This document shows, piece by piece, positions 1 through 8,470 of a stretch of 64,000 bases of DNA (the first letter of the stretch is position 1; the number at the start of each line of letters is the position of its first letter). The position numbers and the translations under genes are program-made. Source of the stretch: Achromobacter marplatensis (GTDB lineage: Bacteria; Pseudomonadota; Gammaproteobacteria; Burkholderiales; Burkholderiaceae_B); the NCBI RefSeq assembly GCF_002209535.1, contig NZ_NJIG01000006.1:186001-250000 (forward strand), written 5' to 3'. The notes below the pieces were generated by a model, which saw only the letters and a list, made by a program, of their open reading frames with translations, was not told the origin of the DNA and searched no databases.

Positions 1-33
1 CGCCCTGCGCGTTGTCACCCGGTCGGTTGGGAG

Positions 34-834
34 TCAAAGATGTCGGTGGCTGCACGCCATCGGCGCATCGATCATTTTGCCCACGGCGTCCGCCATCTTT
101 CTTGCGCTTTCTTCGTCCAGCCAGGCCGTGCGTATCGATCGAAAGCCCAGGCCAAGGCTGAAGTGCCAATCCAGATCGAAAATTCGATAGGCCTTGCCGG
201 TGGCAGGGCAGTGCCATTGCACGTCGGGGTCTTCGAAGGCCGCCCCAATGAAATCGACGTGGTCGCCATAGGGAGGCAGGTCCGGTAGCGGCTCGCCGGT
301 TTCCGGCAGGCTAGGGACTTCCAGATTTTCGCCGACATGCACGGCGGGATTCGGGCCGTCATAGGCCAGCAGCATCAAGCCGAATTGTTGCGGATCGGTG
401 TCGTACGTCTGGGCGATATGCGGGCTCATGAATGCGCGTGCCGCGGGCCCGACCAGGTAATGCGGGCTGCGCCACGAGCTGCCCTCGTCATTCTGAAGGG
501 TGCAGTCGAGTTCGATGCCGTGGCCGGTCAGCAGTTCGAGCGTTTGCGCGATGCTGAAGTCCGGCGCGGCCTTCAGGCCGGCGGGCAGGGCGGGACACCC
601 TTCGTACAACGCCAGCACCTCGGCGGGGCTGCGCATCGTATCTTCGTATCGGTAGGTGCAGTTCAGGGTCTGTGCCAGCGTCAAGCTCAGGTCCACCAGC
701 GCCGGCATCGGCACATTGCATCCGAACGGAGGCAGCACCATGCCGGTTTCCAGCAGACGGGCTTCAAGCTGTTTCCAGTCCGGCGGCGGCAGATGGGGAT
801 ACCGCGGGAACAGGAACTGGTGATGTTCAGACAT
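34..834 (-). CDS. Hypothetical protein (266 aa)
   Basis: I do not recognise a family. The protein is soluble-looking, with no signal peptide or membrane segment, and has several His and Trp residues in its last third. Its ATG lies 8 bp inside the end of the upstream CheY-like gene, so the two are probably cotranscribed and translationally coupled. No strong Shine-Dalgarno sequence precedes the ATG, which fits coupling. A role as an output or partner of the receiver protein is only a guess from position. No other gene follows it within the window. Confidence 0.75.
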   Translation of the reverse strand: MSEHHQFLFPRYPHLPPPDWKQLEARLLETGMVLPPFGCNVPMPALVDLSLTLAQTLNCTYRYEDTMRSPAEVLALYEGCPALPAGLKAAPDFSIAQTLELLTGHGIELDCTLQNDEGSSWRSPHYLVGPAARAFMSPHIAQTYDTDPQQFGLMLLAYDGPNPAVHVGENLEVPSLPETGEPLPDLPPYGDHVDFIGAAFEDPDVQWHCPATGKAYRIFDLDWHFSLGLGFRSIRTAWLDEESARKMADAVGKMIDAPMACSHRHL

Positions 835-1264
835 GCGCCGCGTCTAGAACGACGTGCGGCCGCGCGAGGGCATCGGGGTTGCCCCGGTAACGGGGCTGCC
901 GCGCAGGCGCGGGCGTCAGGCGGCGGATCGTCTTCAGCACTTCTTCCGGTTCTGCCGGTTTGCGCAGGTAGGCCGCATAGCCGTCGCAGGTCTCGCTGAT
1001 TTCATGCTCGGGCCGGCCGCTCAGCACCAGCACGGGCGTTTCGCTCAGATAGGCGTTTTCGCGCATCGCGGTGAGCAGTGCGCCGCCGTGCATGCCCGGC
1101 ATGGAAAAGTCGGTGATTACGAGGTCAGGGCGCAGGTCAAGCATCTGCCGAAGCGCGGTCAGGCCGTCGGTATGCGTCGTGACGTCATAGCCTTCCATGC
1201 GCAAGATCTCGCTCAACATGTCGACCAGCATCGGCTGATCGTCGACCAAAAGTATTTTTTTCAT
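827..1264 (-). CDS. CheY-like single-domain response regulator
   Basis: The protein is a stand-alone receiver domain of 145 residues. The acidic pocket is present (DD at 8-9), the phospho-acceptor is D52 in TDFSMPG, and the conserved Lys is K102 in LRKP. A short Pro/Arg-rich tail of about 30 residues follows, without a DNA-binding or enzymatic output domain. It should therefore act through protein-protein contacts, as CheY or SpdR-type receivers do. No histidine kinase is adjacent. The downstream hypothetical gene starts inside its last codons, an 8-bp overlap, so the two form a small operon. Confidence 0.9.
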   Translation of the reverse strand: MKKILLVDDQPMLVDMLSEILRMEGYDVTTHTDGLTALRQMLDLRPDLVITDFSMPGMHGGALLTAMRENAYLSETPVLVLSGRPEHEISETCDGYAAYLRKPAEPEEVLKTIRRLTPAPARQPRYRGNPDALARPHVVLDAAHV

Positions 1265-1657
1265 GATGGTTCAGTGCCACGTACTGCAGCGTTTGGATTT
1301 CTGGCCGCCCTGGCCGTCCGCAAGCGCCGTTGTTGTACGGCCATGCGAAGTGTGGTGGGGCAGGGCCAGCGGCATTTCGCTCCTTCCGGGCGCTGACGGG
1401 GCAGGCGAAAGGAGGATGGCGGACCGTGGATAGGCGCATCCTAGGGCATGCGCGTTGTTCATGTGTGTCGTAATTGTATCGGGAGGAAACGAGTGCTTGG
1501 CTCGCCGTCGTGCCACGGCGTAGATGCGGAGCGGCACGGACACTTTTTGCCATGCTTGAGCGGTGCGTCGATCGGAAATTGAGCGGTGGGCCCCGTGCTT
1601 TAATTCGATCTGGATCACGCGCGCGGCAACGCGCCAAGCAACCCACGGGAGCCCGAC
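1265..1657. other. 393-bp non-coding gap
   Basis: This gap separates divergently transcribed genes, so it should hold the promoters of the CheY-like gene (leftward) and the hypothetical gene at 1658 (rightward). I found no convincing promoter, palindrome or RNA structure. A 29-codon frame starting at a GTG at 1493 has a good Shine-Dalgarno (GGGAGG) but nothing else in its favour. Confidence 0.5.
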
Positions 1658-2176
1658 TTGCCCATAGAATTCGAACAGATCGAGAGCGTTTTCATGGACA
1701 CGTTGCGGGCGCACTCCGCCTTCGCGGGATGGAAGAAGAAGCGCAAGCGTTGCCTTTGGCGCGCGCTTGGCGACGTACAGCAAGGCGTGGAGCTGATCCG
1801 CTACAAGGCCTCTTTCGACAACCGGCAATTGGTGTCCGTGGGCCTGTACGTATCCGTGCCCTGCGAGCGCGAGTGGCCGGTGTACGTGCCCACCGAAATC
1901 TGGGACAAGGGTCGTCTGTACCGCCGGGCGTATCTGGTACCCGGCCAAGGTCTGGTCGACGAACCCACCTTCGCCAGCGGTGCTTCGATCGCTATCGCTT
2001 CCGCGGAAGCGTTGGCCGCCTGGCTGGCCACCCTTCCGGCCGATATCGACGCGCACGTCACTCCCTGGTTCAAGCAATACGAGACGCTGGAAGCCGCCTC
2101 GTATGAGTATCAGATTCCTCGCTGGCGGCTGGAGAAGGCGGGTCTGATTCCCTTGACGCCGGGAAGTTCGGGCTGA
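1658..2176 (+). CDS. Hypothetical protein (172 aa)
   Basis: No family is recognised. The protein is soluble, without a signal peptide, and is rich in aromatic residues in the middle (around residues 60-95). The frame can start at the TTG at 1658, which has a plausible GGGA about 7 bp upstream, or at the ATG at 1694, which would drop 12 residues. The high third-position GC and the absence of a competing frame support coding. It stands alone between a divergent receiver gene and the glycine-zipper gene. Confidence 0.65.
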   Translation: MPIEFEQIESVFMDTLRAHSAFAGWKKKRKRCLWRALGDVQQGVELIRYKASFDNRQLVSVGLYVSVPCEREWPVYVPTEIWDKGRLYRRAYLVPGQGLVDEPTFASGASIAIASAEALAAWLATLPADIDAHVTPWFKQYETLEAASYEYQIPRWRLEKAGLIPLTPGSSG

Positions 2177-2342
2177 TCGTCGCCGCGCAGAAAGCGATTG
2201 AAACCGCTTATACACCCCGTATCCCGGCCTGCGGGACTGACACATACCTGAAGTGATAACTTGCTTGCCAGACGAATGATTTCTGGTTCAAGCCGTTATG
2301 CATGGCTGCATCGCAGAAGCAGCCCGCTACAGGAGAATAAAG

Positions 2343-2711
2343 ATGGCCATCACGAAACGACTCATTCAGGCGGTTCTCGCGGGCGTCCTGGCGTTGGGCG
2401 TCAGCATGACCGCCCAGGCCGACAAACAGACCCGCAATACCGTCATCGGCGCCGGGCTGGGCGGCGTGGCGGGGGCATTGCTGTCCGAAGGCGATCCTTG
2501 GGCGACCGTGGGCGGCGCGGCTGCCGGCGGCTTGCTGGGACACGTCATCACCGATGACGACCGCGGCGGGCGCCGCCACGGCTGGGACCGCGACCGGGGG
2601 CGCGACCATTCCTACCGTCGTGCAGGCTACCGGGGTTATGACGGTTATCGCGGCCACGACGGATACCGAGGCCATAACCGTTCAAACGGGCGGCACCACC
2701 ACCGCCGCTGA
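2343..2711 (+). CDS. Small exported glycine-zipper protein with Arg/Gly/His-rich tail
   Basis: The ATG at 2343 has a good Shine-Dalgarno (AGGAG) 8 bp upstream. Residues 1-26 form a signal peptide ending ...AQA, so the product is exported. Residues about 34-62 are a glycine-zipper segment (GAGLGGVAGAL and GGAAAGGLLGHVI), as in Rick_17kDa/SlyB-like envelope proteins. The C-terminal half is a low-complexity tail of Arg, Gly, His and Tyr with repeated YRGHDGYRG units. There is no lipobox Cys. The zipper suggests outer-membrane association; the basic tail could contact LPS, DNA or metal, which is inference. The last 30 bp overlap the end of the convergent GntR gene. Confidence 0.8.
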   Translation: MAITKRLIQAVLAGVLALGVSMTAQADKQTRNTVIGAGLGGVAGALLSEGDPWATVGGAAAGGLLGHVITDDDRGGRRHGWDRDRGRDHSYRRAGYRGYDGYRGHDGYRGHNRSNGRHHHRR

Positions 2712-3473
2712 TCCTGTCGGGCGCTTCTGGAGCCAGTCGACCACGAACTCCCCCGATTCATGGATGTGCGTGCGCATGGACTGGCGCGCGGCCGCAGGGT
2801 CGCGCGCCACAAGCGCCTCGACGATCGCCGCATGATGCTCGATATTCTTCTTCATGCGCGACGCGTACATACCCAGCACGGTCATGTTCAGGATGTTCCT
2901 GGTGTAATCGGTATGCAGGTCCTTGATGACGCGCTCCAGCGACGAGTTGCCGGAAGCCTGGAAAATCAGGGAATGGAATTCGTGGTTCCTGGTCACCCAT
3001 TGCCGCATCGGCCCCGCGGCATGCCGGTTGGCGGCGGGGCCGCCCTTGTTGACTTCCGCATATAGCGCCGAGACCGCCTCCACGCATGCGGCGTGGGCGG
3101 ATTGCAGCCTATGCAGATCGGCGTCGGTGATCCAGCGCGCTGCCAACTCCGCGGCCATTCCCTCCAGCTCTCCCCGCAGCCAATAGTTCTGGCCGATGTC
3201 TTTGACGGTGGGGGCGACCACGGTAGCGCCGTAGCGGGGTTGCTGGACGATCAGGCCCTTGATCTCCAGCTGCCGGAATGCCTCGCGCACCGGAGTCCGG
3301 CTGACGTCATACTCCTCGGCCAACGCCTCCTGCCGCAGCTTCCGTCCGGGCGGGTAGGTGCCGTCGAAGATCTTTCTGGAAATCTCGTCAACGAGTTGCT
3401 GCACGAGGTCTTCCTGGGATTGCGGCGGCCTCGCCGGATCGGCCCGGCTGCCGGGCGAGAAAGGTTGTTGCAT
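2682..3473 (-). CDS. GntR-family regulator, FCD subfamily
   Basis: The N-terminal winged helix (about residues 20-85) carries the typical YPPGRKLRQEALAEEYDVSRTPVREA segment region, followed by an all-alpha FCD effector domain containing the conserved Asp/His residues. FCD regulators usually bind small carboxylic acids and repress adjacent catabolic genes. The frame extends to 3494, but the ATG at 3473 has GGGAG about 7 bp upstream and is preferred (263 aa). The divergent DapA-like/Bug operon and the candidate operator at 4106-4123 are the likely targets. The cupin gene lies just upstream on the same strand. Confidence 0.9.
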   Translation of the reverse strand: MQQPFSPGSRADPARPPQSQEDLVQQLVDEISRKIFDGTYPPGRKLRQEALAEEYDVSRTPVREAFRQLEIKGLIVQQPRYGATVVAPTVKDIGQNYWLRGELEGMAAELAARWITDADLHRLQSAHAACVEAVSALYAEVNKGGPAANRHAAGPMRQWVTRNHEFHSLIFQASGNSSLERVIKDLHTDYTRNILNMTVLGMYASRMKKNIEHHAAIVEALVARDPAAARQSMRTHIHESGEFVVDWLQKRPTGSAAVVVPPV

Positions 3474-3515
3474 GGTTCGCTCCCGCCCCGACATGCTGCA
3501 CCCGGGGCTTCTGCC

Positions 3516-3962
3516 TCAGTGTTCCAGGTCCTTTTCGGTGATCTCGGGCAATTCGCCCTTGATGTTCATCCTGCCTTCGTACACGGGGCCGGCCTTGGTG
3601 GTGGGGCCCGGGTACTGCACGAAGAAGATCGTGCCGCCGGTTTGTGTGCTGAGCGCCTCTTCGATGTGCGGGTCCGGATGGAAGACGACGGTGCCCGGCC
3701 CGAAGCGCTTGCCTCCCATATCGAACTCGCCGTCGATCACGTACCAGACCTGCGCAAAGTCGTGCCGGTGCAGCTTGAAGCCTGCTCCCGCTTCATAGCG
3801 CAGAAAGCCGGCGTTCGGTTCCGTCGGCCGTTCCGGGCGGGTATGGAACAGAAATTTCGTCTTGTTCTTGAACCGGCCCATTTCCCATTCCATGTCTTCG
3901 GGCACCCGGTACTCGGGCATGTGGTGAACCAGGGTCTGATCGTTCGCGTTGTTGCTGCTCAT
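3516..3962 (-). CDS. Cupin-domain protein
   Basis: The start is set by AAGGAG 7 bp before the ATG at 3962, giving 148 residues; the longer open frame to 4082 lacks such a site. The middle of the protein holds a cupin beta-barrel with a metal-binding first motif (FKLHRHDFAQVWYVIDGE) and a second motif around FGPGTVVFHPDPHIEE. Substrate is unknown. It lies between the GntR gene and the divergent DapA-like lyase, in the same orientation as GntR (42 bp apart). It may therefore belong to the same carboxylic-acid pathway, for example as an isomerase or decarboxylase, but this is inference. Confidence 0.82.
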   Translation of the reverse strand: MSSNNANDQTLVHHMPEYRVPEDMEWEMGRFKNKTKFLFHTRPERPTEPNAGFLRYEAGAGFKLHRHDFAQVWYVIDGEFDMGGKRFGPGTVVFHPDPHIEEALSTQTGGTIFFVQYPGPTTKAGPVYEGRMNIKGELPEITEKDLEH

Positions 3963-4105
3963 GGCAAGCTCCTTTTCTTGATGCGGCCGCCAAAGTCTAT
4001 CGAGCTTGCGGCAAAAATACTGGATACAAGATTGGGGTGAGTGCGCGCGTACAGCAGGCTGGCTGGCATGCGGGCAAGGCATATCAGGCGCCTATAAATT
4101 TGATA

Positions 4106-4123
4106 TTGGACCCGTCTGTCCAA
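4106..4123. promoter_or_regulatory. Candidate GntR operator upstream of the DapA-like gene
   Basis: This is a perfect inverted repeat TTGGAC-N6-GTCCAA, 39 bp before the DapA-like ATG and just downstream of an AT-rich TATAAATTTGATATT stretch that could hold the -10 element. The size and symmetry suit a dimeric GntR/FCD regulator such as the one encoded at 2682-3473. Binding is inferred. Confidence 0.4.
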
Positions 4124-4161
4124 CCCTTCATAGACTTCATCGAATTATGGAGAGGTGACCT

Positions 4162-5043
4162 ATGCACTTGAAGGGAATCATCGGGTATCTGCTGACGCCG
4201 TGCGACGACGGCGGCCGTGTCGATCATGCATTGCTGGCGCGCCACGCAGAACGGCTGATCAGCGAAGGCGTGCACGCGCTGGCGCCGTTGGGTAGCGTCG
4301 GTTGTTTGCCTTATCTGGCCGACCACGAACGCGAAGACGTCATCCGCACGGTCGTGGGTGTCGCCAATGGGCGGCTTCCCGTGCTGGCGGGCGTGTCCAG
4401 CCTGACCACGGCCAGCACCATCCGGCACGCGCAGTACGCGGAGCGCGCCGGCGCAAGCGCCATCCAGGTGCTGCCCAGCACCTACTGGAAGCTGACGGAA
4501 CCCGAGATCTACGCGTATTACCGCGAGGTGAGCGAGGCGGTGTCTCTGCCGGTGATGGTCTACAACAATCCGTTCACCACCGGCATCGATCTGTCCGTGC
4601 AGTTCCTGGCCAGGCTGGCGGAGCTGCCCACCGTGACGATGATCAAGGAAAGCAGCCCCGACGCCACAAAGATCGCCCGCCTGCGCGAGGCCTGCCCCGA
4701 CAAGACCGCCATCTACGTCGGCCTGAACAGCATGGCGCTGCGCGGCTTTGCTGACGGCGCGGCGGGCTGGTGCACGGCGTCGCCCAACGTCAGCGCGCGG
4801 TTCGCGCTGAACCTGTATCGCTGTGCGATGTCCGGCGACAGCGAAGGCGCGCAAGCGTGGTTTGCGAAACAGATCGATCTGTTGGATTTCCTGATCGAGC
4901 ATGGCCTGCCGAGATCCGTCTCTGCGGGCATGCAACTCCAGGGCGTATCGCCGGGACGATTGCGCGCGCCATTGTCCGCGCTGGGCGTGGAGCATGAACA
5001 AGCGCTTCTTGAAATCCTTAAAGGCATGGAGATCGTGAAATGA
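4162..5043 (+). CDS. Dihydrodipicolinate synthase-family lyase/aldolase
   Basis: A 293-residue (beta/alpha)8 barrel of the DapA/NAL family. The Schiff-base lysine is K162 in MIKESS and the catalytic Tyr is Y134 in VYNNP. The substrate-carboxylate loop, GTTGE in DapA, is replaced by GSVGC (44-48), so this is probably not the lysine-biosynthetic enzyme but a catabolic aldolase or dehydratase of 2-oxo acids. Shine-Dalgarno GGAGAGG precedes the ATG. The stop overlaps the start of the Bug gene (ATGA at 5040-5043), so binding protein and enzyme are coupled. This suggests that the enzyme acts on the acid bound by that protein, or on its derivative. Confidence 0.9.
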   Translation: MHLKGIIGYLLTPCDDGGRVDHALLARHAERLISEGVHALAPLGSVGCLPYLADHEREDVIRTVVGVANGRLPVLAGVSSLTTASTIRHAQYAERAGASAIQVLPSTYWKLTEPEIYAYYREVSEAVSLPVMVYNNPFTTGIDLSVQFLARLAELPTVTMIKESSPDATKIARLREACPDKTAIYVGLNSMALRGFADGAAGWCTASPNVSARFALNLYRCAMSGDSEGAQAWFAKQIDLLDFLIEHGLPRSVSAGMQLQGVSPGRLRAPLSALGVEHEQALLEILKGMEIVK

Positions 5044-6005
5044 ACAATGCACTGCGACGCTGCGCGGCAGGTCTGTTGGGAGTCGTCGTCCCGGTCGCGG
5101 CCGCCTGGGCGGGCGGATATCCGTCGCAACCCATCCGCCTGATCGTTCCTTTCGGCGCAGGCGGAGTGACTGACACGACCGCGCGGGTGTTCGCCGAAGG
5201 GCTGACTCGGGAATTGGGGCAACCCGTCGTGGTCGAGAACCGGGCAGGGGCCGGCGGCTCGATCGCCGCCGGGGCGGTGGCGAAGTCGGCCGGAGACGGC
5301 TACACCCTGCTGGTCATCACCAACGGCATGGTTGCCGTCAACCCGCTTATCTACAAGACGCTGCCGTACGATCCTAACAATGACTTCACCTACGTCGCCA
5401 TGCTCGCCAACACGCCTACCGTTCTGGCAGTAGGGGCGGACAGCCCCTATCGGTCGCTGCGCGAGCTGGTCGATGCGGCGGCAGTCCAGGCCGACAAGAT
5501 CTCGTTTTCCACGGCAGGCGAGGGGTCCGACAACTATCAGGTGCTGGAGCTTTTGCAGCAGGCGACCGGCGTGAAGATGCTGCACGTTCCCTATAAGAGC
5601 GGCAACGAGTCTCTGACGGCCGTGATGAGCCGCAATACGGATGTGACGGCGGTGTCCGCAGTGACGGCGGTAGGCTTTATCGAGGCGGGTCAGATCCGGC
5701 CATTCGCCGTGACCGCTTCCCGCCGCCTTGCGAGCCTTCCGGATATTCCGACCGTCAAGGAAGTGCTGGGCAAAGAAGCCGAGGGCGGATCGCTTTCAGG
5801 CATTGCCGTGCCCGTGGCCACGCCCGCGGAAATCGTCGCGCGCCTGAATGCCGCCATTTCCGTGGTGGCGGCCAGGCCTTCGGTGCAGGAAAAGATCTAC
5901 GCGCGCGGCAGTGAACCTGTGGACAGGTCGCAGGATGCGTTCGCGCGCAAAGTCGTCGAAGAACAGAAGAAGTGGGCGGGCATCCTGGCAGGCGTGCGGA
6001 AATAG
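5040..6005 (+). CDS. Bug/TctC-family periplasmic carboxylate-binding protein
   Basis: A signal peptide (about residues 1-24, ending AAWA) precedes a full-length TctC fold of about 295 residues. It opens with the family hallmark YPSQPIRLIVPFGAGGVTD, followed by the VVVENRAGAGG segment. Bug proteins bind dicarboxylates or amino acids such as aspartate, glutamate or citrate, and may feed TctAB-type transporters or act as sensors. No TctA or TctB membrane subunit is next to it, so it would rely on a transporter elsewhere or have an orphan role. It is translationally coupled to the DapA-like lyase. Confidence 0.93.
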   Translation: MNNALRRCAAGLLGVVVPVAAAWAGGYPSQPIRLIVPFGAGGVTDTTARVFAEGLTRELGQPVVVENRAGAGGSIAAGAVAKSAGDGYTLLVITNGMVAVNPLIYKTLPYDPNNDFTYVAMLANTPTVLAVGADSPYRSLRELVDAAAVQADKISFSTAGEGSDNYQVLELLQQATGVKMLHVPYKSGNESLTAVMSRNTDVTAVSAVTAVGFIEAGQIRPFAVTASRRLASLPDIPTVKEVLGKEAEGGSLSGIAVPVATPAEIVARLNAAISVVAARPSVQEKIYARGSEPVDRSQDAFARKVVEEQKKWAGILAGVRK

Positions 6006-6016
6006 GGGTGAACGCC

Positions 6017-6934
6017 TCAGGCTGGCTGCGCATCGCCTTGCGCGGCCAGTACCTCGCGGGCCGTGTCGGTAAACCAGCGGACCGCGGGGTTCATGCTATG
6101 GGCATGTACCGCCAGCGCCATGGGGTAGGTCAGCGGCGCGCCGGACACGTCCACCAGGTCCACATAGGCCACGTTGTCGATCGCAATCTGACGCAGGGCT
6201 TCAGGCACGATCGCCACGCCGAGTTCGGCTGCAATCAACGGCAGGCTGATCAAGGCGTGGGAGGATTCCTGCATGACCTTCGGATGAAACCCGGCTTGCC
6301 GGCAGGCTGCCACGATTTCGCCCGCGAACCCCGGGCTGTCCGAATGGGCCAGTGTCACCAGCGTGTCGTCGCCCAAGTCGGACAGGGCTACCGTCCCCTG
6401 GCCTGCTGTGGGGTGCGTCCCGGGAACGGCCAGGATCAGTCGCTGCCGGTTCAGCGTGATCATATCGATGCCTGGCACCCTGGACGCGGGGGGAACCAGG
6501 AACGCGGCATCCAGCTCGCCGCGCTGCAATTCGCCCAAGATGTTGACAGTGCTACCGCTGGTCAAGCGCAGCCGGATGTGCGGAAAGCGCCGCGTGAATT
6601 CGGGCAGGATCAGTGGCAGCAACCGCAGCGCCGCGCTGGGAACCGCGCATACCCGCAGGGTGCCGATGCGGCCATGGGCGGCATCCCGCGTGACCTCAAG
6701 CGCAGATTGCGCGCCGTCCAACAGGCGCGTGGCCTCCCCCAGGAAGGCGCCGCCCGCGGCCGTCAGCCGTACTCCCAGCCGGTCGCGTTCAAACAGTGGC
6801 GCGCCGATCTCGGCTTCCAGCCGCTTGATGGCAATGCTCAAGGGCGGTTGCGTCATATTGAGGCGTTCGGCCGCGCGCCGGTAGTTCAGCTCCGTGGCAA
6901 GCACCACGAACTGCTTGAGCTGCCTGAAATCCAT
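6017..6934 (-). CDS. LysR-family transcriptional regulator
   Basis: Start at the ATG at 6934 gives 305 residues beginning MDFRQLKQFVVLATELNYRR, the normal LysR N-terminus; the longer frame upstream lies inside the glyA gene on the same strand. Helix-turn-helix is at about residues 18-40 (RAAERLNMTQPPLSIAIKRLE), followed by a linker helix and two periplasmic-binding-like subdomains. It begins 32 bp after the glyA stop on the same strand, so the two may be cotranscribed. Its 3' end faces the Bug gene. Target and effector are unknown; glyA control is the nearest hypothesis. Confidence 0.92.
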   Translation of the reverse strand: MDFRQLKQFVVLATELNYRRAAERLNMTQPPLSIAIKRLEAEIGAPLFERDRLGVRLTAAGGAFLGEATRLLDGAQSALEVTRDAAHGRIGTLRVCAVPSAALRLLPLILPEFTRRFPHIRLRLTSGSTVNILGELQRGELDAAFLVPPASRVPGIDMITLNRQRLILAVPGTHPTAGQGTVALSDLGDDTLVTLAHSDSPGFAGEIVAACRQAGFHPKVMQESSHALISLPLIAAELGVAIVPEALRQIAIDNVAYVDLVDVSGAPLTYPMALAVHAHSMNPAVRWFTDTAREVLAAQGDAQPA

Positions 6935-6966
6935 GTCTTGCTCCGCCTGCCCGGCTGGTAGGACGT

Positions 6967-8262
6967 CTAATAAGGAAGCGGGAATCGCTTGGCCAGATCC
7001 GCGACGCCTGCGCGAACTGCGTCTTCCGTGCGGGCGTTGACCGTGCCCGCGCGTACGTCGCCGAGCACTGCCAGGATCATGTCTCCGATCTCTTTGAAGG
7101 CGTCGGGGCCCATGCCTCGGGAAGTGCAGGCCGCGCTCCCCACGCGTATGCCCGAGGTCACGGTCGGCTTGGCATCGTCGAACGGCACCGCGTTCTTGTT
7201 CAAGGTAATGCCGACCTGCTCCAGGGCCAGTTCGGCCGCATTGCCGGCCAGTCCCCATGGGCGCAGGTCGACCACGCCCAGGTGGCAGTCGGTGCCGCCA
7301 GACACGATGGACAGGCCGCCCTCGGTAAGCCGGTCGCACAGCGTTTGCGCGTTGCCCACCACGGCTCGGACGTAGGTGCGGAACGACGGTTGCAGGGCCT
7401 CGCCCAGCGCGACGGCCTTGGCCGCGACGATGTGCATCAGCGGGCCGCCCTGCAGGCCGGGGAAAACGGCCGAATCGATTTTCTTCGCGATGTCGCCGTC
7501 ATTGCTCAGGATCATGCCGCCACGCGGCCCGCGCAGCGTCTTGTGCGTGGTGGTTGTGGTGACGTGGGCATGCGGCACGGGCGACGGGTAGACGCCACCG
7601 GCGACCAGCCCTGCGAAGTGCGCCATGTCGGCCATGAAGACCGCGCCCACGTCGTCGGCAATGGCGCGGAACCGCGCAAAGTCCAGCGTCCGGGAATAGG
7701 ACGAGCCGCCCGCGACGATCAGCTTGGGCCGTTCGCGTTTGGCAATGCGTTCCACGTCATCCATGTCTACCCGCTGCGATACCGGGTCCACCCCATAGCT
7801 CAGGGTCTGGAACCAGCGGCCCGACATGTTGACCTTGGCGCCGTGCGTCAGATGCCCTCCCGCCTTCAGGTCCAGGCCAAGGATCTTGTCTCCGGGCGTC
7901 AGCAACGCCAGATAGACGGCCTGGTTCGCCTGGCTTCCCGAATGGGGCTGCACGTTCACGTACCCGGCGCCGAACAGCAGCTTCGCCCGGGCGATCGCGA
8001 TGTTCTCCGCGACGTCCACGTTCATGCAGCCGCCGTAGTAGCGGCGCCCGGAATAGCCTTCAGCGTACTTGTTCGTCAGCACCGAGCCCTGGGTATCGAG
8101 CACCGCTCGGCTGGCGAAGTTCTCAGAGGCGATCAGTTCGATCGAGTGCATCTGCCGATGTCGTTCCGCGTCGATGGCGGCCCAGATGTCGCGGTCGGCC
8201 TGTGGCAAGGCAAGGGCGCTGACAACGGGCAGCGGGCCGTCGGGGAGTGCAATGGTCGTCAT
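6967..8262 (-). CDS. glyA: Serine hydroxymethyltransferase
   Basis: Pyridoxal-phosphate enzyme converting serine plus tetrahydrofolate to glycine and 5,10-methylene-tetrahydrofolate. From the ATG at 8262 it has 431 residues, slightly longer than the usual 415-420 because of an N-terminal extension of about 15 residues. The PLP lysine is K241 in the [15 protein letters not shown] motif, and the SEN(F)ASRAV and YYGGC segments are intact. A TTG-initiated frame six codons upstream (8280) is possible. Regulatory palindromes lie upstream (8386-8442), and a LysR gene follows on the same strand. Such a set suggests a secondary, inducible glyA copy; whether a housekeeping copy exists cannot be seen here. 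Confidence 0.94.
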   Translation of the reverse strand: MTTIALPDGPLPVVSALALPQADRDIWAAIDAERHRQMHSIELIASENFASRAVLDTQGSVLTNKYAEGYSGRRYYGGCMNVDVAENIAIARAKLLFGAGYVNVQPHSGSQANQAVYLALLTPGDKILGLDLKAGGHLTHGAKVNMSGRWFQTLSYGVDPVSQRVDMDDVERIAKRERPKLIVAGGSSYSRTLDFARFRAIADDVGAVFMADMAHFAGLVAGGVYPSPVPHAHVTTTTTHKTLRGPRGGMILSNDGDIAKKIDSAVFPGLQGGPLMHIVAAKAVALGEALQPSFRTYVRAVVGNAQTLCDRLTEGGLSIVSGGTDCHLGVVDLRPWGLAGNAAELALEQVGITLNKNAVPFDDAKPTVTSGIRVGSAACTSRGMGPDAFKEIGDMILAVLGDVRAGTVNARTEDAVRAGVADLAKRFPLPY

Positions 8263-8385
8263 GATGGATGCCTGCGGCAAAAAGAGGGGCGGTCAGGCCC
8301 GGCTTTTCGGCGCGTCGCTAGCGTCTGCAAAAGTGACGATGGCGTCCAGGCGCCGGCCTGGGCCAAAGAGGCAGTGTAGGAGGGG

Positions 8386-8409
8386 AGTGGCATAGCTATT
8401 CATGCCACT
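8386..8409. promoter_or_regulatory. Inverted repeat upstream of glyA
   Basis: Perfect 8-bp arms AGTGGCAT and ATGCCACT flank an 8-bp AT-rich spacer, about 125 bp before the glyA start. The arrangement looks like a dimeric regulator site. The LysR product of the adjacent gene is one candidate ligand. There is no T-run, so a terminator is unlikely. Confidence 0.4.
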
Positions 8410-8420
8410 TTTTTTACAAT

Positions 8421-8442
8421 GGGCAGACCACTTGGTCTGCCC
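8421..8442. promoter_or_regulatory. Near-perfect 22-bp palindrome between glyA and the antiporter gene
   Basis: Perfect 10-bp arms GGGCAGACCA and TGGTCTGCCC with a 2-bp centre, located 29 bp after the antiporter stop and 12 bp from the other inverted repeat. On the leftward strand it could end the antiporter transcript as a hairpin, but no U-run follows. An operator is equally possible. Confidence 0.4.
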
Positions 8443-8470
8443 GAGGCGCCCGGTCGCAAGGCTTGCTGCG

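Noticed and set aside
1493-1582. 29-codon GTG-initiated frame with a good Shine-Dalgarno
   Set aside because: Too short, no motif or neighbour relation, and one such chance match is expected in GC-rich DNA.
8386-8409. Sigma-54 promoter (TGGCAT...GC) on the leftward strand
   Set aside because: The spacing between GG and GC is wrong for -24/-12 elements.
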